A stretch of DNA of 40,956 bases from Alphaproteobacteria bacterium (GTDB lineage: Bacteria; Pseudomonadota; Alphaproteobacteria; RF32; CAG-239): NCBI GenBank assembly GCA_017484225.1, contig JAFUTN010000016.1, forward strand, positions 1 through 40,956. The letters run 5' to 3'. The notes below the pieces were generated by a model. It saw nothing but the letters and a program-made list of their open reading frames with translations, was not told where the DNA came from and searched no databases. Each line of letters begins with the position of its first letter. The first letter of the stretch is position 1. Shown here in pieces: positions 31,524 to 39,910 of this stretch. The translations under genes were made by a program, and so were the position numbers.

Positions 31524-34446
31524 CTGCATCCTCCGTTTCTTTAGATTCATCTCTTACCGACCATTCATAGTAGCGGGACAAATGATCATAATCGGTGCAA
31601 GATGTTTGTTTTCCGGCTTTCGGATGGCTTAAATATGGTGTAGTTTCAAAATCATACAATGCTAAAATTTTGCGCAAATTAACGTCTGTATTCTGTATGG
31701 CCGCGGTTGTATTATTTTCATCACAGAACACTTCTTCTTTACCCAGTTTCCAATAACGCAAAGCAGACACATATCCGGAATTAACATCCTTAAAACCTCC
31801 GTTTTTGGCAATAAGTCCTTCCGTAGGCAGTTGAGGAGCTGTCGTGCGTATCATGTCATTAACGGTGTATGCTGTTCCCGTTTTGTAGTCCACAATATTC
31901 AGCGTTCCGTCTTTCATAATGTCAACTCTGTCTGCTGTTGCTTCTACAAAAAATTTTCCGGCCGGCAAATCATACACAATTTCTCCGAAAACTTCCGGAT
32001 ATGATTTTTTAACCAATTCTTTATATGTATTTTCCTGATTTACAAACCACTCTATTTGTTTTTTTGCTTTCGGACGCCAAAATGCCAATATTTCCGCCGG
32101 AACACCCGATTTTGCAAATTCCTTTTCTGCCATATCGGTTAATTCTGATATGGCAATGTCATAATCGGGATACGGAGGTTGTTCGGTATATTTTTTTACA
32201 AAGTCCTTTAACACAGAGTGAATTGCCACACCATATTCCAAACTGCCGAGTTCGTAATCCAAATCCCTTAGCGGCTTTAATCCCAAAATATTGCGCGCAT
32301 ATATAATGTATGGATCATACATCAGCTGCTCTATTTTTGTTGCAGCTATCCGGCGCGGACGAGCATATACCGGAGGGCATGGAGCCGGTGCTTTTATTTT
32401 GCTGCGCTTAATTTCGGCAAAGTCTGCCCGTTCATAATTCTTTGCCCATACCGCAAAAGCCGAATCATAGATAAATGAGCAGTTTTTTTTGTCTTTACCG
32501 AAGTTAGCCCGCAATACTGTTTCCAAGCGCAATAACCAGCGAGATTTGTTGGTTGGTGCGCCGTCAACCTTATCGGCTCGGGTAATATAAACTTTTTTAC
32601 CGGATAACAAATGAGCAAAATCAGCCGCACTTACACCAACACTTTTTTCCGGAGATGACATTCCGAAAGATTTCTTCATCGGACGTGACATCCACATATC
32701 CGCATTCGGCAAATTAGGCCAAACACCCTCGTTTGCCTCACCGATAATCGTAACATCATACTGTGTCAGTCTGGCTTCAATTTGTCCTAAAATTTTTACC
32801 CGCGGATGATATCCGTATCTGGCCCGAACATTCTGCTCGGCTAACAAAGAACAGATAAATCCGGAATATTCGTTGCTCGGAATTAAACCAAAATCACGCG
32901 CCAAAGGCATAAAATTACTGATAAATTTTGCAGCCGCCGCTCCATCATCATGACGCCAAATAATTTTGTCACCGCTTTTGGTATCCGTATCGGCTAAGTT
33001 TTCCGCAACCCTGATATGCGTATCAAGCATTTCGCCTAAATCTGCAAACGGAGAAAAATATAAGTCTGCCAAGGGCTTGATTATCTGATAAAATGTATTC
33101 AGCAGTGTCGGCATGGCAGTTTTGGCACCACGCCAATATCCTTCCAATTGTCGGAGTTCATTGTTAAAATCAAGCGCCGACATTTTACATCTGGTATACG
33201 GATGTTTCAAAAGAGCCAATACGCTGACTTGTGAAAAATTTTGCTCTATGACATCAAGTATTAACCGTAAAAAAGTTCCGATTTGGGTGAGACTCAACGG
33301 TTGCCCTGAAGAATCGTCAGCTTCAATATCCCAACGCTTAAGTTCGGAAATAACTCTTCGGGAGAGATTACGGTCCGATGTCACTAAGGCTGCTGTTTTT
33401 TCTTTATCCTCCAGGGTTTTTCGCATAATTAACGCAATAGCATAAGCCTCTTGCCGCATATCATCACAATTTATGATTTTTATATCGGCGAAGGCGCTAT
33501 CGGCAATTTTGGTATCGTTTAACAAAAGCCATTGACCGGATGAGCTTGCCGGTCGCATTATTTCGCTTACCAATCTTTCACGCGGAGATATTTGTTTTTC
33601 GCCTATATCTTTAACCATGCTGCGCTTAATTTGTAAAAAGTTTAACAACTCTTTTAACTCAAATTGCGGATGGTTTTCATCAATTTGTTCCCAATCCTTG
33701 TCATCTGAAAATTTATCTAATCCGTAAAGATAAATTTCGCCGTTTGGCAAATCATAAACTATCTTAACCAATTCTCTTAATACCGGAAATCCCGCTGTTG
33801 TTCCGGCAACAACGATTTTATTTTTTGGCGGATTGTTACGCCAAATTGCCATTTGCGCACGCAACAGTTTGTTGCGACGCTTTACAATATCTTCTTTCCC
33901 GCGTTCCTGCAAAATCTGCGGCCAAAACTCTGTCACTATCTTTAACAAATCCAATATTTTATTCCAGTGTTCGGCATATTCCTCCGGAACTATCTGCGAT
34001 AAATTCGCAAAGGACAAGTCTTCGTTTTGAACCGTATCCGTTAATGATGACAAATTTTTCGCCAAAGCATAGGCTTGACTTAAGGATATTTTACCAAGTC
34101 CCCAACTTTCCGGTGTTTTCATAATCATTTTTGTAAAAATCATATTGCGCTCACCGGCACTGATTTCCGGTTGTGTATTTTGCCATATTTCAGCATTTCC
34201 GGTAAGCAAGATTTCATCTTCGTCAACATCTGCAACAGGTAATATTTTCGGCAAAATAACCGGCATTTTATTACATTCGCGCACAAAAGCATCCGTTAAA
34301 TTTTGACAGGCACGGCGATTCGGCAACAAAAAAGTTATGCCTGCAAGTTCGGCTTGCTTGTCCCCATATTCGTTCAGAAAAATTTTTGCCAATTCATCAA
34401 CAAAAGAAAGGGATGATTTTATGTTATAAATTTTTTGTTGCTCCAT
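31516..34446 (-). CDS. addB: Double-strand break repair protein AddB (alphaproteobacterial type)
   Basis: The 976-residue subunit has a helicase-like but non-Walker N-terminus (FLLPNRRACQNL), TRADKVDGAPTNKSRW in the middle, YDPYIIYARNILGLKPL before the nuclease and a C-terminal RecB-type nuclease with FVEATADRVDIM and LNIVDYKTGT (catalytic Asp and Lys). The absence of a P-loop is normal for this AddB type. It is coupled to addA, and the aroK-rdgB fusion gene ends 6 nt before its start. Confidence 0.92.
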   Translation of the reverse strand: MEQQKIYNIKSSLSFVDELAKIFLNEYGDKQAELAGITFLLPNRRACQNLTDAFVRECNKMPVILPKILPVADVDEDEILLTGNAEIWQNTQPEISAGERNMIFTKMIMKTPESWGLGKISLSQAYALAKNLSSLTDTVQNEDLSFANLSQIVPEEYAEHWNKILDLLKIVTEFWPQILQERGKEDIVKRRNKLLRAQMAIWRNNPPKNKIVVAGTTAGFPVLRELVKIVYDLPNGEIYLYGLDKFSDDKDWEQIDENHPQFELKELLNFLQIKRSMVKDIGEKQISPRERLVSEIMRPASSSGQWLLLNDTKIADSAFADIKIINCDDMRQEAYAIALIMRKTLEDKEKTAALVTSDRNLSRRVISELKRWDIEADDSSGQPLSLTQIGTFLRLILDVIEQNFSQVSVLALLKHPYTRCKMSALDFNNELRQLEGYWRGAKTAMPTLLNTFYQIIKPLADLYFSPFADLGEMLDTHIRVAENLADTDTKSGDKIIWRHDDGAAAAKFISNFMPLARDFGLIPSNEYSGFICSLLAEQNVRARYGYHPRVKILGQIEARLTQYDVTIIGEANEGVWPNLPNADMWMSRPMKKSFGMSSPEKSVGVSAADFAHLLSGKKVYITRADKVDGAPTNKSRWLLRLETVLRANFGKDKKNCSFIYDSAFAVWAKNYERADFAEIKRSKIKAPAPCPPVYARPRRIAATKIEQLMYDPYIIYARNILGLKPLRDLDYELGSLEYGVAIHSVLKDFVKKYTEQPPYPDYDIAISELTDMAEKEFAKSGVPAEILAFWRPKAKKQIEWFVNQENTYKELVKKSYPEVFGEIVYDLPAGKFFVEATADRVDIMKDGTLNIVDYKTGTAYTVNDMIRTTAPQLPTEGLIAKNGGFKDVNSGYVSALRYWKLGKEEVFCDENNTTAAIQNTDVNLRKILALYDFETTPYLSHPKAGKQTSCTDYDHLSRYYEWSVRDESKETEDADD

Positions 34447-34452
34447 ATTTTC

Positions 34453-35595
34453 CTACATTTTTTTTAAGTATTCCACCAATTTTTTCATAGCGCGACCGCG
34501 ATGAGATATTTTATTTTTTTCGTCATGTTCCATTTGCGCAAAACTGATATTATATCCATCGGGAATAAACAAAGGGTCATAACCAAATCCGCCGTTACCG
34601 CAAGCTTTTTCGGCAATTTTACCGTTTACTCTCCCTTCAAAAACTTCATGTTTACCATTCGGCCACGACAAAGAAACAACACAGGCAAAATAAGCCGAAC
34701 GATCCGGATTGCCGCTGGCATCAATTTCTTGCAAAAGTTTTTCCATTCCTTTGGTAAAATCACGATTCGGAGCATATCTTGCACTATAAACTCCGGGAGC
34801 TCCGTTAAGCGCCGCAACACACAATCCGGAATCATCCGCCAAACAAGGTAAACCGGTTATTTTTGCTATTGTTTGAGATTTCAACAGAGAATTTTCTTCA
34901 AAAGTGGTTCCTGTTTCCTCCACATCCGGCAAATCCATATCTAAAGCAGATTTAACCTTTATTCCGAGAGGTGCAAGCATTTCGCTGATTTCGGCAATTT
35001 TTCCTTTGTTGTGGCTGGCAAACACAATCTCGCTGATTTTCATTTTTTTCTCCTTTTTCATCTTACGCTTATAGTAGTCACGAATGGCAAAAATCACTCT
35101 CCTTACGGTTTTTTCAACATCTTCCTGTTTAGTTTCAACCACAATATCTGCCTCGGAATAATAAGGATATTCTTCCGTAATATATTCTTTGAGCTTGTTT
35201 TTTACCGTAGCATTATCCCCTAACAGAAAAGGACGTCGCGTTCTGCCCGCCGTGCGGTGATAAAGCGTATCAATATCAGCTTTAAGCCAAATTGTTAAAG
35301 CCTTATCCTTTGCAATATCCCGCGTTTGCTGCGCTACAAAAGATCCGCCTCCGGAAGCCAAAACACAGGGCGAACCTTGCAAAAGACGTTTCATCACTCT
35401 GGCTTCACCGGCGCGATATTCTTGCTCACCGAAACATTTTAATACATCAACCAACGATAAGCCGGCAGCTTTTTCTATTTCCTGATCACCATCAACAAAA
35501 GGCAATGACAAACGGCGAGCCAAGCGCTTTCCCACACTGGTTTTTCCGCTTCCCATTAAACCGACCAACAATATAATTTTATCTATTTTAGGCAT
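34453..35595 (-). CDS. aroK-rdgB: Shikimate kinase-RdgB (XTP/dITP pyrophosphatase) fusion
   Basis: One uninterrupted 380-residue frame contains two normally separate enzymes. Residues 1-175 are shikimate kinase: VGLMGSGKTSVGKRLA (Walker A), VDGDQEIE, LASGGGSFV and RTRRPFL; this kinase makes shikimate-3-phosphate for aromatic amino acids. Residues 185-380 are the house-cleaning nucleotide pyrophosphatase RdgB: ASHNKGKIAEI, CLADDSGLCVAAL, GAPGVYSARYA, GFGYDPLF and ISHRGRAM. Only ten Lys-rich residues link them. The second part keeps its own ATG at 35043 with SD AAGGAG 6 nt away, so it may be made both as fusion and alone. A missed stop or base error cannot be excluded. The gene SD at 35595 is weak. 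Confidence 0.85.
   Translation of the reverse strand: MPKIDKIILLVGLMGSGKTSVGKRLARRLSLPFVDGDQEIEKAAGLSLVDVLKCFGEQEYRAGEARVMKRLLQGSPCVLASGGGSFVAQQTRDIAKDKALTIWLKADIDTLYHRTAGRTRRPFLLGDNATVKNKLKEYITEEYPYYSEADIVVETKQEDVEKTVRRVIFAIRDYYKRKMKKEKKMKISEIVFASHNKGKIAEISEMLAPLGIKVKSALDMDLPDVEETGTTFEENSLLKSQTIAKITGLPCLADDSGLCVAALNGAPGVYSARYAPNRDFTKGMEKLLQEIDASGNPDRSAYFACVVSLSWPNGKHEVFEGRVNGKIAEKACGNGGFGYDPLFIPDGYNISFAQMEHDEKNKISHRGRAMKKLVEYLKKM
35041..35055 (-). promoter_or_regulatory. Intact internal ribosome binding site and ATG for rdgB
   Basis: On the minus strand AAGGAG (35055-35050), six A, then ATG (35043-35041), in frame with the upstream kinase. It is better than the SD of the full-length start. 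Confidence 0.75.
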
Positions 35596-35623
35596 TTTCT
35601 TTGTTTATCTTTTTTCCTATCTC

Positions 35624-35659
35624 TTGACCTAATAATATAACTTTGTTAGTATTAGACAA
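35624..35659. promoter_or_regulatory. Overlapping divergent promoters
   Basis: Plus strand: TTGACC (35624-35629), 17 bp, TAGTAT (35647-35652), for the peptide gene at 35693. Minus strand: TTGTCT (35659-35654), 16 bp, TATTAT (35637-35632), for aroK-rdgB. They overlap almost completely, so only one polymerase can bind at a time. Confidence 0.55.
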
Positions 35660-35692
35660 TATTTTTTTTTACAAATCACAAGGAATTTTAAA

Positions 35693-35854
35693 ATGGCTAG
35701 AAACGGTTTTAATTCAATCGGCAGAAATAACGGTAAAGTGGTTCTTTACGCAGTTGTGTTAGCGGTAGTTATTGCAATGGGCGTTGTTGTTTTGCAGGAC
35801 ATCAAAGTTCCGGCGGAACATATTTCGCAAGAAGTTCCTGTTACTTTGGAATAA
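35693..35854 (+). CDS. Small membrane protein (53 residues)
   Basis: The frame starts MARNGFNSIGRNNGK, continues with one hydrophobic helix (VVLYAVVLAVVIAMGVVVL, about 16-34) and ends in a polar tail (PAEHISQEVPVTLE). SD AAGGA lies 8 nt upstream, and a strong promoter about 40 nt upstream. The xerD start follows 4 nt after its stop, so it heads the xerD-to-atpF cluster. I do not recognise a family; N-in topology with a short periplasmic tail is inferred. Confidence 0.65.
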   Translation: MARNGFNSIGRNNGKVVLYAVVLAVVIAMGVVVLQDIKVPAEHISQEVPVTLE

Positions 35855-35858
35855 ATTT

Positions 35859-36788
35859 ATGGCTTTGAGCGAGATTGAGAGTTTTTTGGAAATGATGGCC
35901 GCCGAAAAAGGCTCATCACAAAATACTTTGTCATCTTATCAAACGGATTTGGAACAATTTACGGACTATTCCGAATTGTCTGCAATAAAGCAAATAACGG
36001 CTGATGTTATCTGTCGTTTTATTTGGCATTTGCATGAACAAAAATATGCTCCGAAAACGCTCGCCCGTAAACTGTCGGCAATCAGGGAATTTTGCAAATT
36101 TTTGTATTCGGAAAAAATTATTGACACTAATCCGGCTGCGGAAATTTTGACTCCTAAACAGGAACATTTGCTGCCTAAATTTTTAACAACGGAAGAAATT
36201 AAAAATTTGATTGATACGGCAAAACAAAAGCAAGATTATCGTTGGCACCGCGTTGCGGTTATGATTGAACTGATGTATGCCACCGGATTAAGAGTTTCGG
36301 AATTGGTTTGTTTGCCGGAAAATGCAATTAACTATAATAAGGGGCTTATTACCGTGTTCGGTAAAGGCAGCAAAGAGCGTGTTGTTCCTATTGCCAAAGA
36401 AGCAATGAAATGTGTAATGGAATATGCTGCCTATCGCGAAGATTTTATTAAAAAAAATTCTTCTTCACCTTGGCTTTTTCCGTCACTCAGTGCCGCAGAC
36501 GGTCACTTTACCCGCAATGCTTTTTTAAAGGATTTGAAAACTCTTGCCGTTGATTGCGGAATTTATCCGGCAAAAATTTCTCCGCACGTTCTGCGCCATT
36601 CTTTTGCCACTCATTTAATCAACAATGATGCGGATTTGCGTTCGGTGCAAAAAATGCTCGGGCATGAAAATATTATCACAACGGAGATATATACTCACAT
36701 AACTTCGCAAAAACTGCAAAATATCGTGCAAACAAAGCATCCTCTTGCAAAAATGGCGGAAAGGATAAAAGATGAGCAAAAAAATTGA
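35859..36788 (+). CDS. xerD: Tyrosine recombinase, XerD type
   Basis: Site-specific recombinase of the kind that resolves chromosome dimers at dif with XerC. The 309-residue protein has the N-terminal SAM-like DNA-binding domain (1-105) and the catalytic residues Arg145 (ATGLRVSEL), Lys169 (GKGSKER), His243 and Arg246 (SPHVLRHSFATHL), His269 (LGHE) and Tyr278 (TEIYTHI). The start was placed at the ATG following the 53-residue gene, not at an upstream ATG inside it. XerC versus XerD cannot be fully settled by eye. It overlaps the DciA-like gene by 17 nt. Confidence 0.88.
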   Translation: MALSEIESFLEMMAAEKGSSQNTLSSYQTDLEQFTDYSELSAIKQITADVICRFIWHLHEQKYAPKTLARKLSAIREFCKFLYSEKIIDTNPAAEILTPKQEHLLPKFLTTEEIKNLIDTAKQKQDYRWHRVAVMIELMYATGLRVSELVCLPENAINYNKGLITVFGKGSKERVVPIAKEAMKCVMEYAAYREDFIKKNSSSPWLFPSLSAADGHFTRNAFLKDLKTLAVDCGIYPAKISPHVLRHSFATHLINNDADLRSVQKMLGHENIITTEIYTHITSQKLQNIVQTKHPLAKMAERIKDEQKN

Positions 36789-37296
36789 CATATCCGCCGA
36801 ACATAAGTTGGATGATTTGACCAGTGTTTCCCAAACCGTATTACCATTGGCAAAACAGCTTTTGGGTACACGCGGCTTTGTGCAAATTGATTTGTTGGAA
36901 AATTGGGAGAATATTGTCGGTCCTTCTCTCGCAAAATATTGTCTTCCGCAAAAAATAACTTTTAACAAAAATCAAAGAGAAAACGGCACGGTATTTGTAA
37001 TGGTATTCGGCGGAGCTTTTGCCATGGAAATAGAAGGCCGTAAATTACAAATATTACAAAAAATCAATACTTTTTTCGGTTATTCGGCGGTCAGCAATTT
37101 AAAAATTGTGCAAAATAACTCTCCCGATAATTTTTTAATCAAACAAAATGCGGATGATAAGCCGAAAAAAATTCTTGTATCTGACAGCGAACAAAATTAT
37201 ATTACCGAATTGATAAAAGATATAGATAGCCCTGATTTAAAAAAAAGACTGGAAAATATCGGGAAGCATATCTTGAGTGATAAACATAAAATATAG
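36772..37296 (+). CDS. DciA-like (DUF721) protein
   Basis: The 174-residue protein has the DUF721 pattern WENIVGPSLAKYCLPQKI, a central strand with GTVFVMVFGGAFAMEIE and LQKINTFFGYSAVSNLKIV. DciA-family proteins load or assist the replicative helicase DnaB in bacteria lacking DnaC; the alphaproteobacterial branch is less studied. Its neighbour DsbA-like gene is the usual partner in this class. The C-terminal 50 residues are polar. Confidence 0.75.
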   Translation: MSKKIDISAEHKLDDLTSVSQTVLPLAKQLLGTRGFVQIDLLENWENIVGPSLAKYCLPQKITFNKNQRENGTVFVMVFGGAFAMEIEGRKLQILQKINTFFGYSAVSNLKIVQNNSPDNFLIKQNADDKPKKILVSDSEQNYITELIKDIDSPDLKKRLENIGKHILSDKHKI

Positions 37297-37306
37297 GAGC
37301 AAAGTT

Positions 37307-38047
37307 TTGGAAGAATACTTGAGAAAAATAAGCGGTTTTTTAGCTTTTGTGCTGACATTTGTATTTTCGGCATATCTTTATTTTACGGCAAAAGGTTTTG
37401 TGTATGAAAACGGAACTCTGGTATTAAAAACACAAACAGCCCATGCCGAAGATATCAAAAACGGTATAGCTGTTGTTCTTCCGAACAACATAAACATTAA
37501 TGCCTCAAACAAATATGCGGTTGGTCCGGCAAATGCCCCTCTCACCATGTATGAGTATTCTTCACTCGGATGCCCTCATTGCGCCGATTTTCATTTGAGC
37601 AGCGTTCCCAAGCTGGAAAAAGAGTTTGTTTCTCAAGGAGTTTTAAGAATAGTTTTTGTGAATTTTCCGCTGGATAAAAAATCTATGGAAGGTGCAATGC
37701 TTTCACAGTGTATGACCTACGAAAACTATCATGATTTCATTACCAGATTGTTTGACCGTCAGCGTTTTTGGCTGTTAGCCGGTGATGACACTCCTTTGTT
37801 AAAGTATGCGGCAGAATACGGTTTGAGTTATGATGAGGCCGAATCTTGCAAAAACGACAATGCTTTGGCCAGTTCCATTATAGCAGACAGACAGCAGGCA
37901 ATATCTCAGCTGAAAATGGAAGGAACTCCGGCCTTTTTAATTTCCGGTGCCGACGGAAATGAAATAATATACGGACAACCGAGATACTCTGATTTGGTTA
38001 ATTATATTCGCTCCCGTTTGCAACGTTTGGGTTATGTTATGGAATGA
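37307..38047 (+). CDS. DsbA-family thiol oxidoreductase (membrane-anchored)
   Basis: The protein has an N-terminal hydrophobic segment acting as signal peptide or anchor (FLAFVLTFVFSAYLYF) and a thioredoxin fold with CPHC (SLGCPHCADFH) and the cis-Pro strand MEGTPAFLISG. It is expected in the periplasm, oxidising or isomerising disulfides. I prefer the TTG start at 37307 because it follows the DciA-like stop and has SD AGGAG 7 nt upstream; an ATG at 37277 would overlap the previous gene by 20 nt. It overlaps atpI by 4 nt (ATGA). Confidence 0.85.
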   Translation: MEEYLRKISGFLAFVLTFVFSAYLYFTAKGFVYENGTLVLKTQTAHAEDIKNGIAVVLPNNININASNKYAVGPANAPLTMYEYSSLGCPHCADFHLSSVPKLEKEFVSQGVLRIVFVNFPLDKKSMEGAMLSQCMTYENYHDFITRLFDRQRFWLLAGDDTPLLKYAAEYGLSYDEAESCKNDNALASSIIADRQQAISQLKMEGTPAFLISGADGNEIIYGQPRYSDLVNYIRSRLQRLGYVME

Positions 38048-38394
38048 TAAAACATCCCGAAGATATCAGCAAACTGAATGAAAGGATAGAAGAGTTTAAA
38101 CGGTTAAACGAAAACGGCAAACCGAAGCCCTTGACAAATACCGGTATTTTTGCTAAAGGATTTCTCTTGGGAACAGAATTTTTGGGCGCTGTTTTGGTTG
38201 GTTTCGGATTTGGTTTTTTATTGGACCGAATTTTCGGCACAAAGTGCGTTTTTATTATTGTGATGATGTTGTTGGGTTGCGTATCCGGTGTTCTTAATAT
38301 GTATCGCACGGCACAAAAGTGGGATTCTGCTGTCGGAACCGAAGAAACGAATCATACGGCAAAAAAAATAAAGAATAAAGAGATAACAAAATGA
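38044..38394 (+). CDS. atpI: ATP synthase subunit I (AtpI)
   Basis: A 116-residue membrane protein with two hydrophobic helices (about 36-60 and 69-86) and a charged N-terminus. The segment LGAVLVGFGFGFLLDRIFGT matches the AtpI/AtpZ pattern. It assists F0 assembly, particularly the c-ring. It overlaps both the dsbA-like gene and atpB by 4 nt (ATGA junctions), showing tight coupling. Confidence 0.85.
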   Translation: MIKHPEDISKLNERIEEFKRLNENGKPKPLTNTGIFAKGFLLGTEFLGAVLVGFGFGFLLDRIFGTKCVFIIVMMLLGCVSGVLNMYRTAQKWDSAVGTEETNHTAKKIKNKEITK

Positions 38395-39116
38395 GTAATC
38401 TGTTTGAACAGTTTGAAATAAATAAAATTATACCGGTCAGCGTAAAAAACGTGGACTTATCATTCACAAACTCTTCTTTGTGTATGCTTATAACCGTGTG
38501 TGTGGTAATGCTCAGTTTAACGTTGTGCTTGCGGAAACGAACCGTTGTTCCGACCATGGCGCAGGCATTTCCGGAAACGGTATATAACTTAATTCAGGGG
38601 ATTATTGAAGAAACACTCGGTAAGGACGGGCTGAAATATTTTTCTTTTGTGTTTGCCCTTTTTACATTTATCGCCTGCGGTAATTTTTTAGGCTTGTTTC
38701 CATACAGTTTCACTTTTACGTCACATATAACGGCGGTAGGTGCGCTTTCCGTATTCTTTTTGCTGATGAACACGGTGCTTGGTATAAAACGCCGCGGTAT
38801 TGAATATTTGCGCACATTTTTTCCGGCAGGCATACCGGTTGTTTTAGCTCCGCTGATTGTGCCGATTGAAATTATATCAAACTTGTCGCGTCCGTTCAGC
38901 TTGACCATTCGTTTGGTTGTAAACATGACGGTAGGACACATTATATTGAAAGTTTTGGGCGGTTTTGTGGTGTCTATGGGAATATTCGGTTTTTTACCGC
39001 TTTTCGGAGACTTCTGCATCATTGCTTTTGAGATGTTTGTCGCTTTGCTGCAAGCCTATATATACACTGTTTTAAGCTGTGTTTATTTAGGTATGGCTGT
39101 CAGTGGCGAAGAATAG
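38391..39116 (+). CDS. atpB: ATP synthase F0 subunit a
   Basis: The proton-channel subunit of F0. The 241-residue protein has five to six helices and the essential Arg in LTIRLVVNMTVGH (Arg174), plus PETVYNLIQG at the N-terminal side. Length is normal. It is followed by a 34-bp gap and atpE, whose GAAAGGA SD lies in it. Confidence 0.95.
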   Translation: MSNLFEQFEINKIIPVSVKNVDLSFTNSSLCMLITVCVVMLSLTLCLRKRTVVPTMAQAFPETVYNLIQGIIEETLGKDGLKYFSFVFALFTFIACGNFLGLFPYSFTFTSHITAVGALSVFFLLMNTVLGIKRRGIEYLRTFFPAGIPVVLAPLIVPIEIISNLSRPFSLTIRLVVNMTVGHIILKVLGGFVVSMGIFGFLPLFGDFCIIAFEMFVALLQAYIYTVLSCVYLGMAVSGEE

Positions 39117-39150
39117 TTTTAATTAAATTTTTTTAGAAAGGAACAAAAAA

Positions 39151-39396
39151 ATGGAAAACGAAGTAGTTCAACAAACAGTAAATATTTACGCTTATCTCGG
39201 TGCCGCTATTTGCGCCTTGCCGATGGCTGCGGTTGCATGGGGTTTGTCTAAGTTGTGGACAACTTTGATTGAAACAGTGGGACGCAATCCGCAATCACGC
39301 AAAGACGTTACATTGTTCGGTTTTGTGGGCATGGGTTCCATTGAGGCCGTTGCTTTGTATATGTTGATTATTGCCATTTTGTTGTTGATTATGTAA
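39151..39396 (+). CDS. atpE: ATP synthase F0 subunit c
   Basis: The rotor-ring subunit: an 81-residue helical hairpin with the polar loop GRNPQSR and the proton-carrying Glu65 (GSIEAVALY). The usual Gly-rich GxGxGxG packing motif of helix 1 is not present; the aligned positions read Ala27, Ala29, Gly31, Ser33, and Lys34/Trp36 follow. No sodium-site residues are apparent, so a proton-driven enzyme is likely. Confidence 0.95.
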   Translation: MENEVVQQTVNIYAYLGAAICALPMAAVAWGLSKLWTTLIETVGRNPQSRKDVTLFGFVGMGSIEAVALYMLIIAILLLIM

Positions 39397-39424
39397 TTTG
39401 ACGTAAACTAAAAGAGGGATAATT

Positions 39425-39910
39425 ATGCCGCAGTTGGATTTTTCCACTTATGCTTCACAAGCGTTTTGGATGATATTCTTTTTCTGTTTGCTTTGGTGTA
39501 TGCTGGCAATTTTTGTAACACCTAAAATTGCTGACATTCAGGAGCAGCGCAAAAGAAAGATACACGAATATGTGCGCAAAGCCGAAGAGCTGAATCTCAA
39601 GGCTCAAGACTCCATAAATCGCTATGAACGGGAACTGGAAAAAGCTAAAAGCAATCAACGTGCAGCAATGGAAAAACTGCACAAGGAACTCACCGAGTAT
39701 GTGGCTCAGGCAGAGGCTCAATCTGCGGCAAAATTAAATCAGCAAATTGCGGCAAGCGAACTTCTTTTAGCCAAAGAAAAGCAAGAAACTTCACAAAAAA
39801 TCGGTGAAATTTCACAAGAAATGGCTGTGACCATTATCAAAAAACTGGGGCTGCACAATATTTCGGAAAAAGAAATAGCCAAAATAGCAATGGAGAAGAA
39901 TAATGACTGA
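39425..39910 (+). CDS. atpF': ATP synthase F0 subunit b'
   Basis: A 161-residue peripheral-stalk subunit: an N-terminal membrane helix (AFWMIFFFCLLWCMLAIFV, about 13-31) and a long charged helix (KIADIQEQRKRK to the end) that forms a coiled coil with b. Cyanobacteria and many alphaproteobacteria have such a b/b' pair. It overlaps the next gene by 8 nt. Confidence 0.9.
   Translation: MPQLDFSTYASQAFWMIFFFCLLWCMLAIFVTPKIADIQEQRKRKIHEYVRKAEELNLKAQDSINRYERELEKAKSNQRAAMEKLHKELTEYVAQAEAQSAAKLNQQIAASELLLAKEKQETSQKIGEISQEMAVTIIKKLGLHNISEKEIAKIAMEKNND

Noticed and set aside
36772..37296. DUF721 protein as a definite helicase loader
   Set aside because: Only family membership is visible; loader activity is inferred from other bacteria, so the call was kept at DciA-like.
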